The notes below the pieces were generated by a model. That model saw nothing but the letters and a program-made list of their open reading frames with translations, did not search any database and was not told where the DNA came from. A stretch of 64,000 nucleotides of DNA from Sporosarcina beigongshangi (GTDB lineage: Bacteria; Actinomycetota; Actinomycetes; Actinomycetales; Micrococcaceae): contig NZ_JADHDY010000019.1 in assembly GCF_016820535.1 (NCBI RefSeq), positions 25,047 to 89,046 on the forward strand. Reading direction: 5' to 3'. Position numbers and translations under genes: made by a program. Of this stretch, positions 42,864-52,500 are shown one piece after another; the stretch's first letter is position 1; every line of letters begins with the position of its first letter.

Positions 42864-43611
42864 GCCGCACCGGCGGCAAAAGCCGCTTTCGACGCCGGTC
42901 CCCGGCCAGGGTGGGCAGGCCGGCGCAGCTGCCGCCCCAAACACGAAAAACCCGACCGGCGCCTTGACAGCAGGGCCGGGCGGCAACGGCCTTGTGGAAC
43001 GGCTCCGGGCCGCCATTTTGGCGGGTCTGCTGCCGCCCGGGAGCAAGCTCTCGGAACAGTCGCTGGGTGAGTCGCTGGGCGTCTCACGCAACACACTGCG
43101 GGAGGCGTTCGCCGTGCTCAGTGCGGAGCGGATCGTCACCCGCATCCCCAACCGGGGCGTGTTTGTGGCCAAGCCTTCGTGCGCCGACGTGGCGGAAATG
43201 TACCGGATCCGGCGCATCCTGGAACCGGCTGCGCTGCTCCAGGGGCGGCCGGCGGCTGTGGATGAAGGGCTGGCCGCGGCGGTGCTGCAGGGGCTCGACG
43301 CCTGCGGGCGGGACGACATCGCCGGAATGGCGGCCGCAAACCAGCAGTTCCATGCGCTCGTTGTGCGACTTGCAGGCAGTGCACGGCTGGACGCGCTCAT
43401 GTCCCACATCCAGCAGGAGATGCGCCTGGTCTTCCATGCGATGGACTCCGATCCGGCCTTCCATGCACCGTTCAGCAGCCAAAATGCCGAGATCCTGGCC
43501 CTGTGGCAGGCGGGGCAGGGCGCGCAGGCTGCCGAAAAATTGTCAAACTACCTGGCCGCCGCGCAGGAGCAGGTGCTGGCGGCCATGCCCAACGAAAGCC
43601 GAGGACATTGA
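42856..43611 (+). CDS. GntR-family (FCD) transcriptional regulator
   Basis: A 251-residue regulator with a Pro/Gly-rich N-terminal extension of about 40 residues. The winged HTH contains LSEQSLGESLGVSRNTLREA, and an FCD domain with AAANQQFHALVVRLAGSARL follows. The GTG start at 42856 overlaps the GNAT stop. Its own stop shares one base with the next ATG (TGATG). FCD regulators often control lactate, glycolate or sugar-acid genes, and a D-lactate dehydrogenase lies two genes downstream. Confidence 0.88.
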   Translation: MPEPHRRQKPLSTPVPGQGGQAGAAAAPNTKNPTGALTAGPGGNGLVERLRAAILAGLLPPGSKLSEQSLGESLGVSRNTLREAFAVLSAERIVTRIPNRGVFVAKPSCADVAEMYRIRRILEPAALLQGRPAAVDEGLAAAVLQGLDACGRDDIAGMAAANQQFHALVVRLAGSARLDALMSHIQQEMRLVFHAMDSDPAFHAPFSSQNAEILALWQAGQGAQAAEKLSNYLAAAQEQVLAAMPNESRGH

Positions 43612-44102
43612 TGTCACCCCACAACGGAACCCCCGACGGCGGCACGCACCTCACACTCGACGTCCCCATGCGCTGGGGAGACATGGATGCCTACGGCCAC
43701 ATCAACAACGTCGAGGTGGTGCGGATCCTCGAGGAGGCCCGCGTGCACGCCTTCGGGCCGCCGGCCGGGACCGGGCTGCCCGGAGTGGAGGTGGCCCAGC
43801 CCATCTTCTCCGAACTGGATGCGGACGTGCAGGCGCTCGTGGTGGAGCACCGGGTCAAATACCTGGCCCCGTTGAATTACCGCAACATTCCCGCACGCGT
43901 GCACGTATGGATCAGCGCCGTAAAGGGCGGCAGCTTCACCGTGGCGTATTCCATTCTTGACCCCGTGACCGGCGGCAGGTGCGTCATTGCCGAGACCGTG
44001 CTGGCGTTCTTCCACGAACCCAGCGGCTCCCTGGTGCGGCTTACGGCGGAAAAGAAGGCGCAATTGGCCCCGCTGAAGGGGCCGGCAAACTTCAAGGGCT
44101 GA
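43611..44102 (+). CDS. Acyl-CoA thioesterase (4HBT hotdog fold)
   Basis: A 163-residue single hotdog-fold thioesterase. MRWGDMDAYGHINNVEVVR is the 4-hydroxybenzoyl-CoA thioesterase-type active-site helix, with the catalytic Asp. It would release CoA from a short- or medium-chain acyl-CoA. Translation is coupled to the upstream GntR gene through TGATG. Confidence 0.9.
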   Translation: MSPHNGTPDGGTHLTLDVPMRWGDMDAYGHINNVEVVRILEEARVHAFGPPAGTGLPGVEVAQPIFSELDADVQALVVEHRVKYLAPLNYRNIPARVHVWISAVKGGSFTVAYSILDPVTGGRCVIAETVLAFFHEPSGSLVRLTAEKKAQLAPLKGPANFKG

Positions 44103-44196
44103 CGGGACAGTTCCTGCGAACCGGCCCGGCCGGACCCAACCTCCACGGCTACCGTGCAGGTGCGATACTCATGGAAAGCGATGGAGAAGGGGCAAC

Positions 44197-47082
44197 ATGT
44201 CGGTACAAACAGGTGCGGATGGCGGCAACACGGATGTCCTGGGCGGCGCGCTGCTGCAGGAGGTCAGGGCCGCAATGGGCGGCACGGGGCAGATCCGCAC
44301 GGGAGCCCTTGACCGCCACGCCAACGCCCACGATGCCTCCCACTTCCTGCTCATCCCGCAGGCGGTGGCGGTACCCGCAAACGCCGCCGAGGTGGGGGCG
44401 CTCATGCGCATCAGTTCCGACCGCGGACTGCCCCTGACCCTGCGTTCCGGCGGCACGAGCCTCAGTGGCCAGGCGGTCAGCGGGGGCCTGCTGGTGGATG
44501 TGCGCAAGAACTTCCGTTCCATTGAAGCGCTCGACGGCGGGGCCCGGGTCCGCGTGCAGCCCGGGGTTACGGTGCGGGAGCTCAATGCGCGACTGCTGCG
44601 ATTTGGCCGAAAGTTCGGACCCGACCCGGCCAGCGAGGCCGCCTGCACCATCGGCGGCGTGGTGGCCAACAACTCCTCCGGCATGGCCTGCGGTACCACC
44701 GACAACGCCTACCGGACACTGGAATCGCTGACCCTGGTGCTGCCCAGCGGCACCGTCATCGACACCGGCGCCCCCGATGCCTCCGCCCGGCTGCGCGCCC
44801 AAGAGCCGGCGCTGTTCCGGGGCTTGGGTGAACTGGCAGAGCGAGTGCGCAGCAACCCCGCCTCACGCGCAACCGTTGAGGCGCAGTTCGCCATGAAAAA
44901 CACCATGGGCTACGGGCTGAACTCCTTGTTGGACTTTGAGGACCCCGTGGACATCCTGGCCCACCTGGCCATCGGCAGCGAGGGCACCCTGGGATTTGTG
45001 GCCGAGGCTGTTTTCAGGACAGTCCCGCGCCTGGCCCATGCCACATCGGGGTTGCTGGTGTTCAAGGACCTGGAAGCCGCCAACTCGGCCCTGCCTGCTC
45101 TCGTGGACAGCGGCGCCGCCACCGTGGAGCTCATGGATTCGCTCTCCCTGAAGGTGGGCCAGGGGCTTGCGCAGGTCCCCGGCGTGGTGCGGGACCTGAA
45201 CGTGGACCGGCACGCAGCGCTGCTCGTGGAATACCAAACCGGCAACCGGGAGGAATTGGCCGGGCTGAACGCGAAGGCGGTCTCCCTCACGGCCACCCTT
45301 GGCCTGGACGAGCCTGCGGACTTCAGCTCCGACGCCACCATCCGCGCCGACCTCTGGCACCTGCGCAAGGGCCTGTACACCTCCGTGGCCGGGGCCCGGC
45401 CACAGGGCACCACGGCGTTGCTGGAGGATGTGGTGGTGCCGGTGCCCGTGCTGGGGCGCACCTGTGTGGCGCTGGGGGAGCTGTTTAAAAAGTACAGTTA
45501 TGCCAATTCCGTCATCTTCGGCCACGCGAAGGACGGCAACATCCACTTCATGCTGACCGATAAGTTCGCCAGCAAGGGGGAGCTTGACCGCTATTCGGCC
45601 TTCACGGAGGATATGGTGGACGTGGTGCTCGGCGAGGGCGGCTCGCTCAAGGCCGAGCATGGCACGGGCCGTGTCATGGCGCCGTTTGTGCGCCGCCAGT
45701 ACGGCGATGAACTCTATGATGTCATGCGCCGCATCAAGGAATTGTTCGACCCCTCCGGCATGCTGAACCCCGGCGTCCTGCTGGATGACGATGAGATGGC
45801 ACATCTGCGCCACATCAAGGCCGCGCCGCCGGCAGTCGACCCGGAAGTGGACCGCTGCGTCTCCTGCGGCTACTGCGAGCCCGTGTGCCCCAGCAAGAAC
45901 CTGACCCTGACCCCGCGCCAGCGCATCGTCACCCTGCGCGACATGGAACAGGCCCGCAGCGAGGGCAACACCGCACTGGCCGACGAACTCGCCAAGGCCT
46001 ACGACTACTCCGGCATCGACACCTGCGCCGTGGACGGCATGTGCCAGACCGCCTGCCCCGTGGACATCAACACCGGAACCCTGGTCAAGCGACTGCGCGA
46101 AAGCGGTGCCGGCGCGGTGGAGGGTGCCGTGTGGGGCACGGCCGCGAAGCACTGGGGTGCCGTCACCCAGGGTGCCGGGCTGGCACTGGGCGTGGCCGCG
46201 AAGGTGCCGGCCGCCGTCGTGCAGCCGGTGAACAGGCTGGGGCGGAAGATCCTGGGCGAGGACACCCTGCCCCTCTACTCGCCCGAGCTTCCCGCGGGTG
46301 GGAAGGCCCGGCGTCGGCCTGCCCCTGCCGGGGAGCCGGCGGCCGTTTATTTCCCCGCCTGCGTGAACGTCATGTTCGGCCCCGCAGGGGAGGGCTCTGC
46401 GGGCGTGCAGGCCAGCTTTGAGCAGCTGTGCGCCTCAGCCGGAGTGGAACTGCTGGTGCCGGAGGGGATCTCCGAGGCATGCTGCGGCACACCGTGGTCG
46501 TCCAAGGGGATGGCGTCGGGGCTGGCAGCCATGCACGCCCGGACGCTGGAGCTGCTCCGCGAGGCGACACGCGACGGGGAACTCGCTGTCATCTGCGACG
46601 CCTCCAGCTGCACCGAGGGGCTGCTGCACACAATTGAGAGCGAGCGGCTGGCGCCCGGGCAGCGGCCGCTTCGCGTGGTTGATGCCGTGGAGTTCACGGC
46701 ACAGGAACTTCTGCCGCGGCTGGACGGGAAGTGGGAGAAGGTGGAGTCGCTGGCGTTGCACCCCACATGTTCCTCGGCACGCATGGGGCTCAACCCGGCG
46801 CTCGTGCAGGTGGCGGAAGCGGCGGCTGGTACGGTCCAAGTGCCGGATAACTGGGGCTGCTGCGGCTTTGCCGGGGACAGGGGCATGCTGCACCCGGAGC
46901 TCACGGCCTCAGCCACGGCGGCACAGGCTGCGGACGTAGTGGCGATGGACGCCGTCGTGCATGCATCCTGCAACCGCACGTGCGAGCTGGGCATGACGCG
47001 GGCCACCGGCCGTGACTACCGGCACGTGCTGGAAATCCTCGCGGATGCCGTTTGCGGCAAGGTTCCCGTAACAGGCGGGTAA
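44197..47082 (+). CDS. D-lactate dehydrogenase (FAD and Fe-S), Dld-III/glycolate oxidase fusion type
   Basis: A 961-residue membrane-associated flavo-iron-sulfur enzyme. The N-terminal half is FAD_binding_4 plus the C-terminal oxidase domain: LRSGGTSLSGQAVSGG, GGVVANNSSGMACG and GHAKDGNIHFML. Two ferredoxin-like clusters follow: CVSCGYCEPVCP (about 553-563) and CAVDGMCQTACPVD (about 610-622). Two CCG repeats end it: ACCGTPWSSKG (about 762) and WGCCGFAGDRG (about 887). Such GlcD-GlcF fusions oxidise D-lactate or related 2-hydroxyacids and pass electrons to quinone. AGAAGGGG precedes the ATG. It probably belongs to the GntR regulon just upstream. Confidence 0.92.
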   Translation: MSVQTGADGGNTDVLGGALLQEVRAAMGGTGQIRTGALDRHANAHDASHFLLIPQAVAVPANAAEVGALMRISSDRGLPLTLRSGGTSLSGQAVSGGLLVDVRKNFRSIEALDGGARVRVQPGVTVRELNARLLRFGRKFGPDPASEAACTIGGVVANNSSGMACGTTDNAYRTLESLTLVLPSGTVIDTGAPDASARLRAQEPALFRGLGELAERVRSNPASRATVEAQFAMKNTMGYGLNSLLDFEDPVDILAHLAIGSEGTLGFVAEAVFRTVPRLAHATSGLLVFKDLEAANSALPALVDSGAATVELMDSLSLKVGQGLAQVPGVVRDLNVDRHAALLVEYQTGNREELAGLNAKAVSLTATLGLDEPADFSSDATIRADLWHLRKGLYTSVAGARPQGTTALLEDVVVPVPVLGRTCVALGELFKKYSYANSVIFGHAKDGNIHFMLTDKFASKGELDRYSAFTEDMVDVVLGEGGSLKAEHGTGRVMAPFVRRQYGDELYDVMRRIKELFDPSGMLNPGVLLDDDEMAHLRHIKAAPPAVDPEVDRCVSCGYCEPVCPSKNLTLTPRQRIVTLRDMEQARSEGNTALADELAKAYDYSGIDTCAVDGMCQTACPVDINTGTLVKRLRESGAGAVEGAVWGTAAKHWGAVTQGAGLALGVAAKVPAAVVQPVNRLGRKILGEDTLPLYSPELPAGGKARRRPAPAGEPAAVYFPACVNVMFGPAGEGSAGVQASFEQLCASAGVELLVPEGISEACCGTPWSSKGMASGLAAMHARTLELLREATRDGELAVICDASSCTEGLLHTIESERLAPGQRPLRVVDAVEFTAQELLPRLDGKWEKVESLALHPTCSSARMGLNPALVQVAEAAAGTVQVPDNWGCCGFAGDRGMLHPELTASATAAQAADVVAMDAVVHASCNRTCELGMTRATGRDYRHVLEILADAVCGKVPVTGG

Positions 47083-47193
47083 GTTCGCGCACGTTTAGGC
47101 CTATTTATGCACTTTTGTGGCTAAAGTAGGGGTCAGGAATGGCGCCGGCGCGCAATGGGCCGGTGTTTCGCAAGCAAGCAAAGGATGAAACAA

Positions 47194-47619
47194 ATGGCTG
47201 GAATCATCATTGTCGGCGTAGACGGCAACTCAACCTCCATGAAGGCTGCCCGCGTCGCCGCGGAACTGGCCAAGGCCACCGGCCGCACCCTGCGTGTTGT
47301 GACCGCATTCGGCGAGGACAAGACCGAAAAGGTTGCCATCGGGAACGACGAATGGTTCCTCTCCACGGCCGATGAGGCTGAGCGTGTTGCACAGCGCGTT
47401 GCCGAAGAGCTGAAGATCAGCGGCGTCAAGACCGAATACTCCTCGGCACTGGGCAAGCCCGCCGATGTCCTGCTCGAGGAAGCCACGAAGCTCAAGGCTG
47501 AATTGATCGTTGTCGGCAACATCCGCATGCAGGGCCTGGCCCGCGTGCTCGGCTCGGTTGCCAACGCGGTTTCACACAACGCACCCTGCGACGTGTACAT
47601 CGTAAAGACCGACAGCTAA
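47194..47619 (+). CDS. Universal stress protein UspA family
   Basis: A 141-residue single-domain Usp protein. It starts IIIVGVDGNSTSMKAARVAA, and the nucleotide-binding end is ELIVVGNIRMQGLARVLGSV followed by NAPCDVYIV. The chosen ATG follows AAAGGA by about eight bases; two in-frame upstream ATGs lack such a site. The gene stands alone and ends in a strong terminator. A stress or starvation role is known for the family only. Confidence 0.92.
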   Translation: MAGIIIVGVDGNSTSMKAARVAAELAKATGRTLRVVTAFGEDKTEKVAIGNDEWFLSTADEAERVAQRVAEELKISGVKTEYSSALGKPADVLLEEATKLKAELIVVGNIRMQGLARVLGSVANAVSHNAPCDVYIVKTDS

Positions 47620-47637
47620 TTTCTGTTCGCGAAACCT

Positions 47638-47670
47638 CCGCAGCGCCTGGCGCTGCGGGGGTTTTGTTTT
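47638..47670 (+). terminator. Rho-independent terminator after the usp gene
   Basis: A perfect 10-bp stem CCGCAGCGCC-t-GGCGCTGCGG is followed by a G-run and TTTTGTTTT. Confidence 0.9.
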
Positions 47671-47675
47671 GGGCT

Positions 47676-47739
47676 GCGGGGGCAGTTGTTCAGATTGGAT
47701 GCACGTCCACCGGCATCCAATCTGAACAACTGCCCCCGC
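47676..47739. repeat. Perfect 27-bp-arm palindrome between convergent genes
   Basis: The arms 47676-47702 and 47713-47739 are exact reverse complements around a 10-base loop. The outer part reads GCGGGGGCAGTTG and the inner part CAGATTGGATGC. It begins six bases after the usp terminator, so a second terminator for usp is not needed. The other flank is a convergent hypothetical gene ending at 47758. Confidence 0.93.
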
Positions 47740-47757
47740 GCTGACTGATGGCTGGCG

Positions 47758-48216
47758 CTACGAACCGTTTTCGGAGTAAAAGGCGGTGACGATCCGGACA
47801 ATAAGGGGCCAAAGCTCTGCCGGCACCGGCTCGTCCCGCTGCTCCCGGAGAATTTGGGCGCTCAGTTCATCCGCCACGGACCGCTCCCCGGCCCAGCCTG
47901 CCGGGACGCGAAGGTGCCAGGCAAAACCGGGCGGGCGCGGGGGCATGCCGGCTGTGCCGATGTAGCTGTTGATGCTTTCCTCGACGGCGGCGCGGTCTTC
48001 TTCAGTGAACGGTTCAAATGAACGCGTCTCCAGACCGTCGGCCACGAGCGTTTGACGCACGGTCCGGCCAGCATCAGAGTGCAGGGTCTTGCGCACGTTG
48101 TCCGGGCCGGCCGCCCACGCCAGCATGGTGAACCAGCCGTTTTCACCCAGTGCCTCCCATCGGCCTTCCGAGTCTTTGACGGCGACCTGCTCCCAATGCT
48201 CCATTGTGCGCTGCAT
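47758..48216 (-). CDS. Hypothetical protein (152 aa)
   Basis: A 152-residue soluble acidic protein with no family I recognise. Aromatic-rich segments include RWEALGENGWFTMLAWAAG and FAWHLRVPAGWAGE. AAGGAGG precedes the ATG by a few bases, which strongly supports translation. It is downstream of the mannosidase/GH5 operon on the same strand, separated by a 32-bp tandem repeat tract, so it may be read from that operon. Confidence 0.72.
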   Translation of the reverse strand: MQRTMEHWEQVAVKDSEGRWEALGENGWFTMLAWAAGPDNVRKTLHSDAGRTVRQTLVADGLETRSFEPFTEEDRAAVEESINSYIGTAGMPPRPPGFAWHLRVPAGWAGERSVADELSAQILREQRDEPVPAELWPLIVRIVTAFYSENGS

Positions 48217-48240
48217 GGCTCCTCCTTGCTCGGGAATCTC

Positions 48241-48320
48241 CTGATGCGGCGTTGGTGAAAAGTGGCGCTTATCTGATGCGGCGTTGGTGAAAAGTGGCGT
48301 TTATCTGATGCCGCGTTGGG
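48241..48320. repeat. 32-bp tandem repeat overlapping the 3' end of the GH5-like gene
   Basis: Two units (48241-48272 and 48273-48304) differ at one base. Each starts CTGATGCGGCGTTGGTG and continues AAAAGTGGCG. A diverged 16-base third copy at 48305-48320 is coding sequence for the last codons of the GH5-like protein, and its TAA stop lies in the second unit. The period and the GAAAAG word match the tract at 2036. Confidence 0.88.
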
Positions 48321-49572
48321 GGATGACGGTTGTGATGCCGCGGGCGGCGAGGTATCCGGCGTCGGACGTCTTGGAGGTGCGCACCAGGGCGGGCTTGGTG
48401 CCCGAGGCGGCACGCGCCAGCCACGAGGTGAACAGCTCGCCGGAGGGGTCGGCCACCGAGCGTCCAATGCCCGTGGCCTCGTCGCCAGGGTCGAAGGACA
48501 GTGCCGTGCTCCGCTGGACCGGGGGCGTGGGGCCGGTCTTCTCGGTGGCAATCAGTTCGGCCAGGCGCAGGCCGGCAGGCTTGGGGCGCCGGTCCGAATC
48601 CAGCAGGCCGAGGGTGTATTCCAACTCCGGGAAATCGGCCAGTTTGCGGCTGACATCGTGCGAGCACCACCACGTGACGCCCCACAGGTTCGGGGTGTCC
48701 AGAACGGGACGCAGGCTTTGCTCCAGGAAGTCCGCGGCGCCGTCGAAGGGCACAGCCGGGTACGGTGCGCCGATCTCCTGGAGCCAGATGGGGCGTGCAG
48801 GGCCGTCGGCGTAGGCATCCGCCAACTGCACCAGGTAGTCGGCAAAAAGTGTGCGTGCGGGGTGGCTCTGGGGGAAGAGGTGCGCCACGGCAACGAACAC
48901 CCAGGAGTGCACGGTGGTGGCGTCGCCCAGGGTGGCGGCGTGGCGCGGAGTGACGGGACAGCTGTCCACAAACCAGGCGTTGTCGTCAAAGCTGTGCTGG
49001 TGCATGCCCGCGGGCCAGGCCTTGCGGGCTGCGGACAGGAGCGTGTTGAACCATTCGCCCATCTCGGCTGGGCTGGTGACCTGCTGTTCCGGGTGGCGCT
49101 CCACGGCGAACTGGTTGGTCTCGTTGCCCACCGTCATGCCCAGGACATTGGGGCGCGAGGTGACTTCGTTGGCGAGGGCGGTGATGAGGCCGGCCTCGGC
49201 CGCCACCACGTCCGGATCGGTGTAGATGTTGCGTCGGTGCCAGCTGGTGACCCACGACGGCAGGAAGTCGAAGCTGGAGAGGTGTCCCTGCAGACCGTCC
49301 ACTGAAACGTCCAGGCCGAATTCCGCAGCGGCATCCACCACGCGGCCCACATCCGCAATGCCTGCGGTGCGGATGAGCGAACGGTTGGGCTGCAGCAGCG
49401 TCCACATTGGGAAGATCCGCACGTGGTCCAGGCCCAGGGCGGCGATCGATTCAAAGTCCGCGCGCACGGCGTCCACGTCAAAGTCCTGCCACGAGTGGAA
49501 CCAGCCCTCGCTGGGCGTGTAGTTCACACCCCAGCGCAGCGGGGCGGAGCGTGGCCTGCCGGCGGCGGTCAT
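48301..49572 (-). CDS. GH5-like glycoside hydrolase (mannanase/mannosidase type)
   Basis: A 423-residue cytosolic TIM-barrel glycosidase. It starts LRWGVNYTPSEGWFHSWQDF. The acid/base Glu is Glu151 in MTVGNETNQF (the N-E pair of clan GH-A), and the nucleophile is probably Glu266 in IWLQEIGAPYP. There is no signal peptide. It overlaps the alpha-mannosidase stop by four bases (ATGA), so both act together on mannose-containing oligosaccharides. The exact bond cleaved is unknown. Its 3' end is embedded in a 32-bp repeat tract. Confidence 0.85.
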   Translation of the reverse strand: MTAAGRPRSAPLRWGVNYTPSEGWFHSWQDFDVDAVRADFESIAALGLDHVRIFPMWTLLQPNRSLIRTAGIADVGRVVDAAAEFGLDVSVDGLQGHLSSFDFLPSWVTSWHRRNIYTDPDVVAAEAGLITALANEVTSRPNVLGMTVGNETNQFAVERHPEQQVTSPAEMGEWFNTLLSAARKAWPAGMHQHSFDDNAWFVDSCPVTPRHAATLGDATTVHSWVFVAVAHLFPQSHPARTLFADYLVQLADAYADGPARPIWLQEIGAPYPAVPFDGAADFLEQSLRPVLDTPNLWGVTWWCSHDVSRKLADFPELEYTLGLLDSDRRPKPAGLRLAELIATEKTGPTPPVQRSTALSFDPGDEATGIGRSVADPSGELFTSWLARAASGTKPALVRTSKTSDAGYLAARGITTVIPQRGIR

Positions 49573-52500
49573 TTGTTGCCTTTCTGCAGGCGCAGGGTCA
49601 GGATCTGGAACGGCCGCAAGGCCAGCGTCATGGCCGGGTTGCCGGAGGCGTCCGGGGCGCCCAGGGTGAGGGAACCGGCGTCGTACGGCTGCTCAAGGAG
49701 GTTGTTCTCCGCCACGGAAGCCACGGGGAAGCTCGCCGAGAGCGTCACCTTCGCCCGTGCACCCAGCGGTTCGTAGAGACGGACGATGACGTCGCCGCTG
49801 CGGTCGTCGGCCAGCTTCACGGCCTCAATGAGCGCAGCGGAAGTGTCGGTGCGTACTAGCGGCTCGACAGCGACGCCGGGAACTTCGGCCGGGATGCCAT
49901 GCCACGGCAGGTTCATTGCGTAGCCGGCGGCCACGGCATCCTGCACATCCGCACCCACGGCAAGGCCGTAGGTGAAGTGGTGCTGTCCCTGGTCCGTCTC
50001 AGGATCGGGGAAACGGGGGCCGCGCAGCAGCGACAGGCGCACCGTGGAGAAGCTGGAACCGTTGGCGCCCGGGTGGCGGGAGACGTCATGCCCATAGGTG
50101 GAATCATTGACGACGGCTGCGCCAAAGCCGGGTTCGCCCACGTGCACCCAACGGTGCGCGCAGACCTCAAAACGGGCGTTGTCCCAGGAGGTGTTCTCAT
50201 GCGTGGCGCGCTGGATGTGCCCGTATTGTGTCTCAAAACGCGCATTGTCGGCGTGCACGTCGAGAGGGAATGCCGCCTTGAGCAGCGTCTCCTGCTCGTG
50301 CCAGTCAACCTCGTTGTAGACGGTGATGACCTTGGAATCAGGGGCAATGCGTACGCGCTGGGTTATATGCGACTTGCGGAATGTTCGTTTGACGGTGATC
50401 TCCGGCTGGTCGCCCAGCATCGTGACCTCCATCGAATCCAGCTCTCGCAGGTCCGTCACGGTGTTCTTGTAGAACTCGTCGATGTCCCACGCGTCCCACA
50501 TGTTGGGGAAGTCCGCGTGCAGCTGCAGCAGGTTGGCGCCTTGCCCTTCGGGCACGAGTTCGCGGTCCGCCGCCACGTCCACAATGGAGCCGATGACGCC
50601 GTCGGCGCCGAAGCGCACCGTGATGAGCCCGTTCCGCACGACGACGTCACTTCCGTCTCGCTCCACCGTGACTTCCGCCGTGTCCGGCGCCGGGACGCCG
50701 GCGCTCAGCGGCGCGATGCCGCGGCGAGGGTAGGGGGAGGAGTTGAAGTGGACGAGCCTGGCGAGGTCCACCGCAGACTCCGGCAGGTGGCCATCTTCCG
50801 GCGGCACCAGGGCCATGGTCGCCTTGCCGATGATTTCCTGCAGCTCCTGCGCAATCTTGGCATACTGTTCCGCAGCCTCGCGGTGCACCCAGGCGATGGA
50901 TGAGCCGGGCAGGATGTCGTGGAACTGGTTGAGCAGCACCAGCTTCCACAGCCGGTCCAGCTCGTCGTGCGGGTAGTCAATGAGCCCGCGTGCGGCGGCC
51001 GTGGCGCTCCACAGCTCCGCTTCGCGCAGGAGGTGTTCGCTGCGGCGGTTGCCCTGCTTGGTCAGCGCCTGGGAGGTGTAAGTGCCGCGGTGGATTTCAA
51101 GGTAGAGCTCGCCCTTCCATACGGGGGCGTTGGGGTATTCCGCCTCGGCGGCCGTGAAGAACTCCGCAGGGGAGGCGATGGTGACCTGCGGCGAGCCCTC
51201 CAGGCTCTTGGTGCGCTTCGCACGGGCGAGCATTTCGCGCGTGGGCCCGCCGCCGCCGTCTCCCCAGCCAAAGGGAACCAGGGAGTTCTTCGCCGCGCCC
51301 TTGTCGCGGAAGTTGCGTTCGGCATGCGCCAGTTCCTGGCCGGACAGCTGGGAGTTGTAAGTGTCGACGGGCGGGAAGTGCGTGAATACGCGGGTGCCGT
51401 CGATGCCTTCCCAGTTGAAGGTGTGGTGGGGGAACTTGTTGACGGTGTTCCACGAGATCTTCTGCGTCAGGAACCACTTTGCGCCTGCCTGCTTCACGAT
51501 CTGCGGCAGCGCAGCCGAGTAGCCGAAGGAGTCCGGCAGCCACACCTCCTGGCACTCCATGCCGAAGTTTTCGCGGAAGAACCGCTGGCCGTAAGAGAAC
51601 TGGCGGGCCATGGCTTCGGAGCCCACCATGTTCGTGTCCGATTCCACCCACATGCCGCCCACCGGGATGAGCCGACCCTCCGCCACGGCGGCCTTGACCC
51701 GGGCAAAGACCTCGGGCCGCTGCTCCTTCAGCCATTCGTACTGCTGGGCGGAGGACATGGCGAACTGGAACTCCGGGTAGAGCTCCAGCAAGGTGGCCAC
51801 GCTCGACGTCGTCCGGGCCACCTTGCGCACTGTCTCGCGCACGGGCCAAAGCCAGGCCGAGTCGATGTGGGCGTGCCCAATCGCGGTGATCCGGTGGGCG
51901 CTGGCGTTGGCCGGCTGGGCCAGCACCTCCGCCAGCTGGGCCCGGGCTGCGGCGGCGGTGCCGGGAACGTCGGTGAGGGAGACGGCGTCGAGTGCGCGCT
52001 CCATGGCGTACAGGATGTCCCAGCGGCGCGGATTGCCCAGGTCCAGCTCGTTTTGCAGCTGGTCGAGGACCTCGAGATCTTGCACGAGCTCCCACACCTC
52101 GGTGTTGAAGACATTGATGTCGGCGCGGGCCATCATGTAGCGCGGGGTGTCGCCGGCGGTGGATTTTTCGCCCAGCTGCGTGGGGATGAACGGGTTGTCG
52201 GTGAAAACGAAGGGATTTGCGGCCGCCTCGACATAGAGGTCGACCTTCTCTCCGCCACGGGCGAGGCCGGCCCCGCCGCCACTGGCAGCCGCCCCGCCAC
52301 CGGCAACTCCGCCAGGGGCGATGCCGTCAAGCGGGACCCACGTGTTGAGCGGGTTCAGCGCCTTCACGGTGGTGCCGTCAGGGCGGTACACGAGGCCCTC
52401 AGCCTGGAATCCAGGCCACGACTGGCTGAAGCCCAGGTCGATCACGAGTTCCACCGTCTGTCCGGCCGCTTCGGGCGGAACTGTGCCGGTGAGGTGGATC

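Noticed and set aside
44863..46152. Open frame of 429 codons on the minus strand
   Set aside because: Antisense to the D-lactate dehydrogenase gene. His/Gly/Val-rich composition and no start signal.
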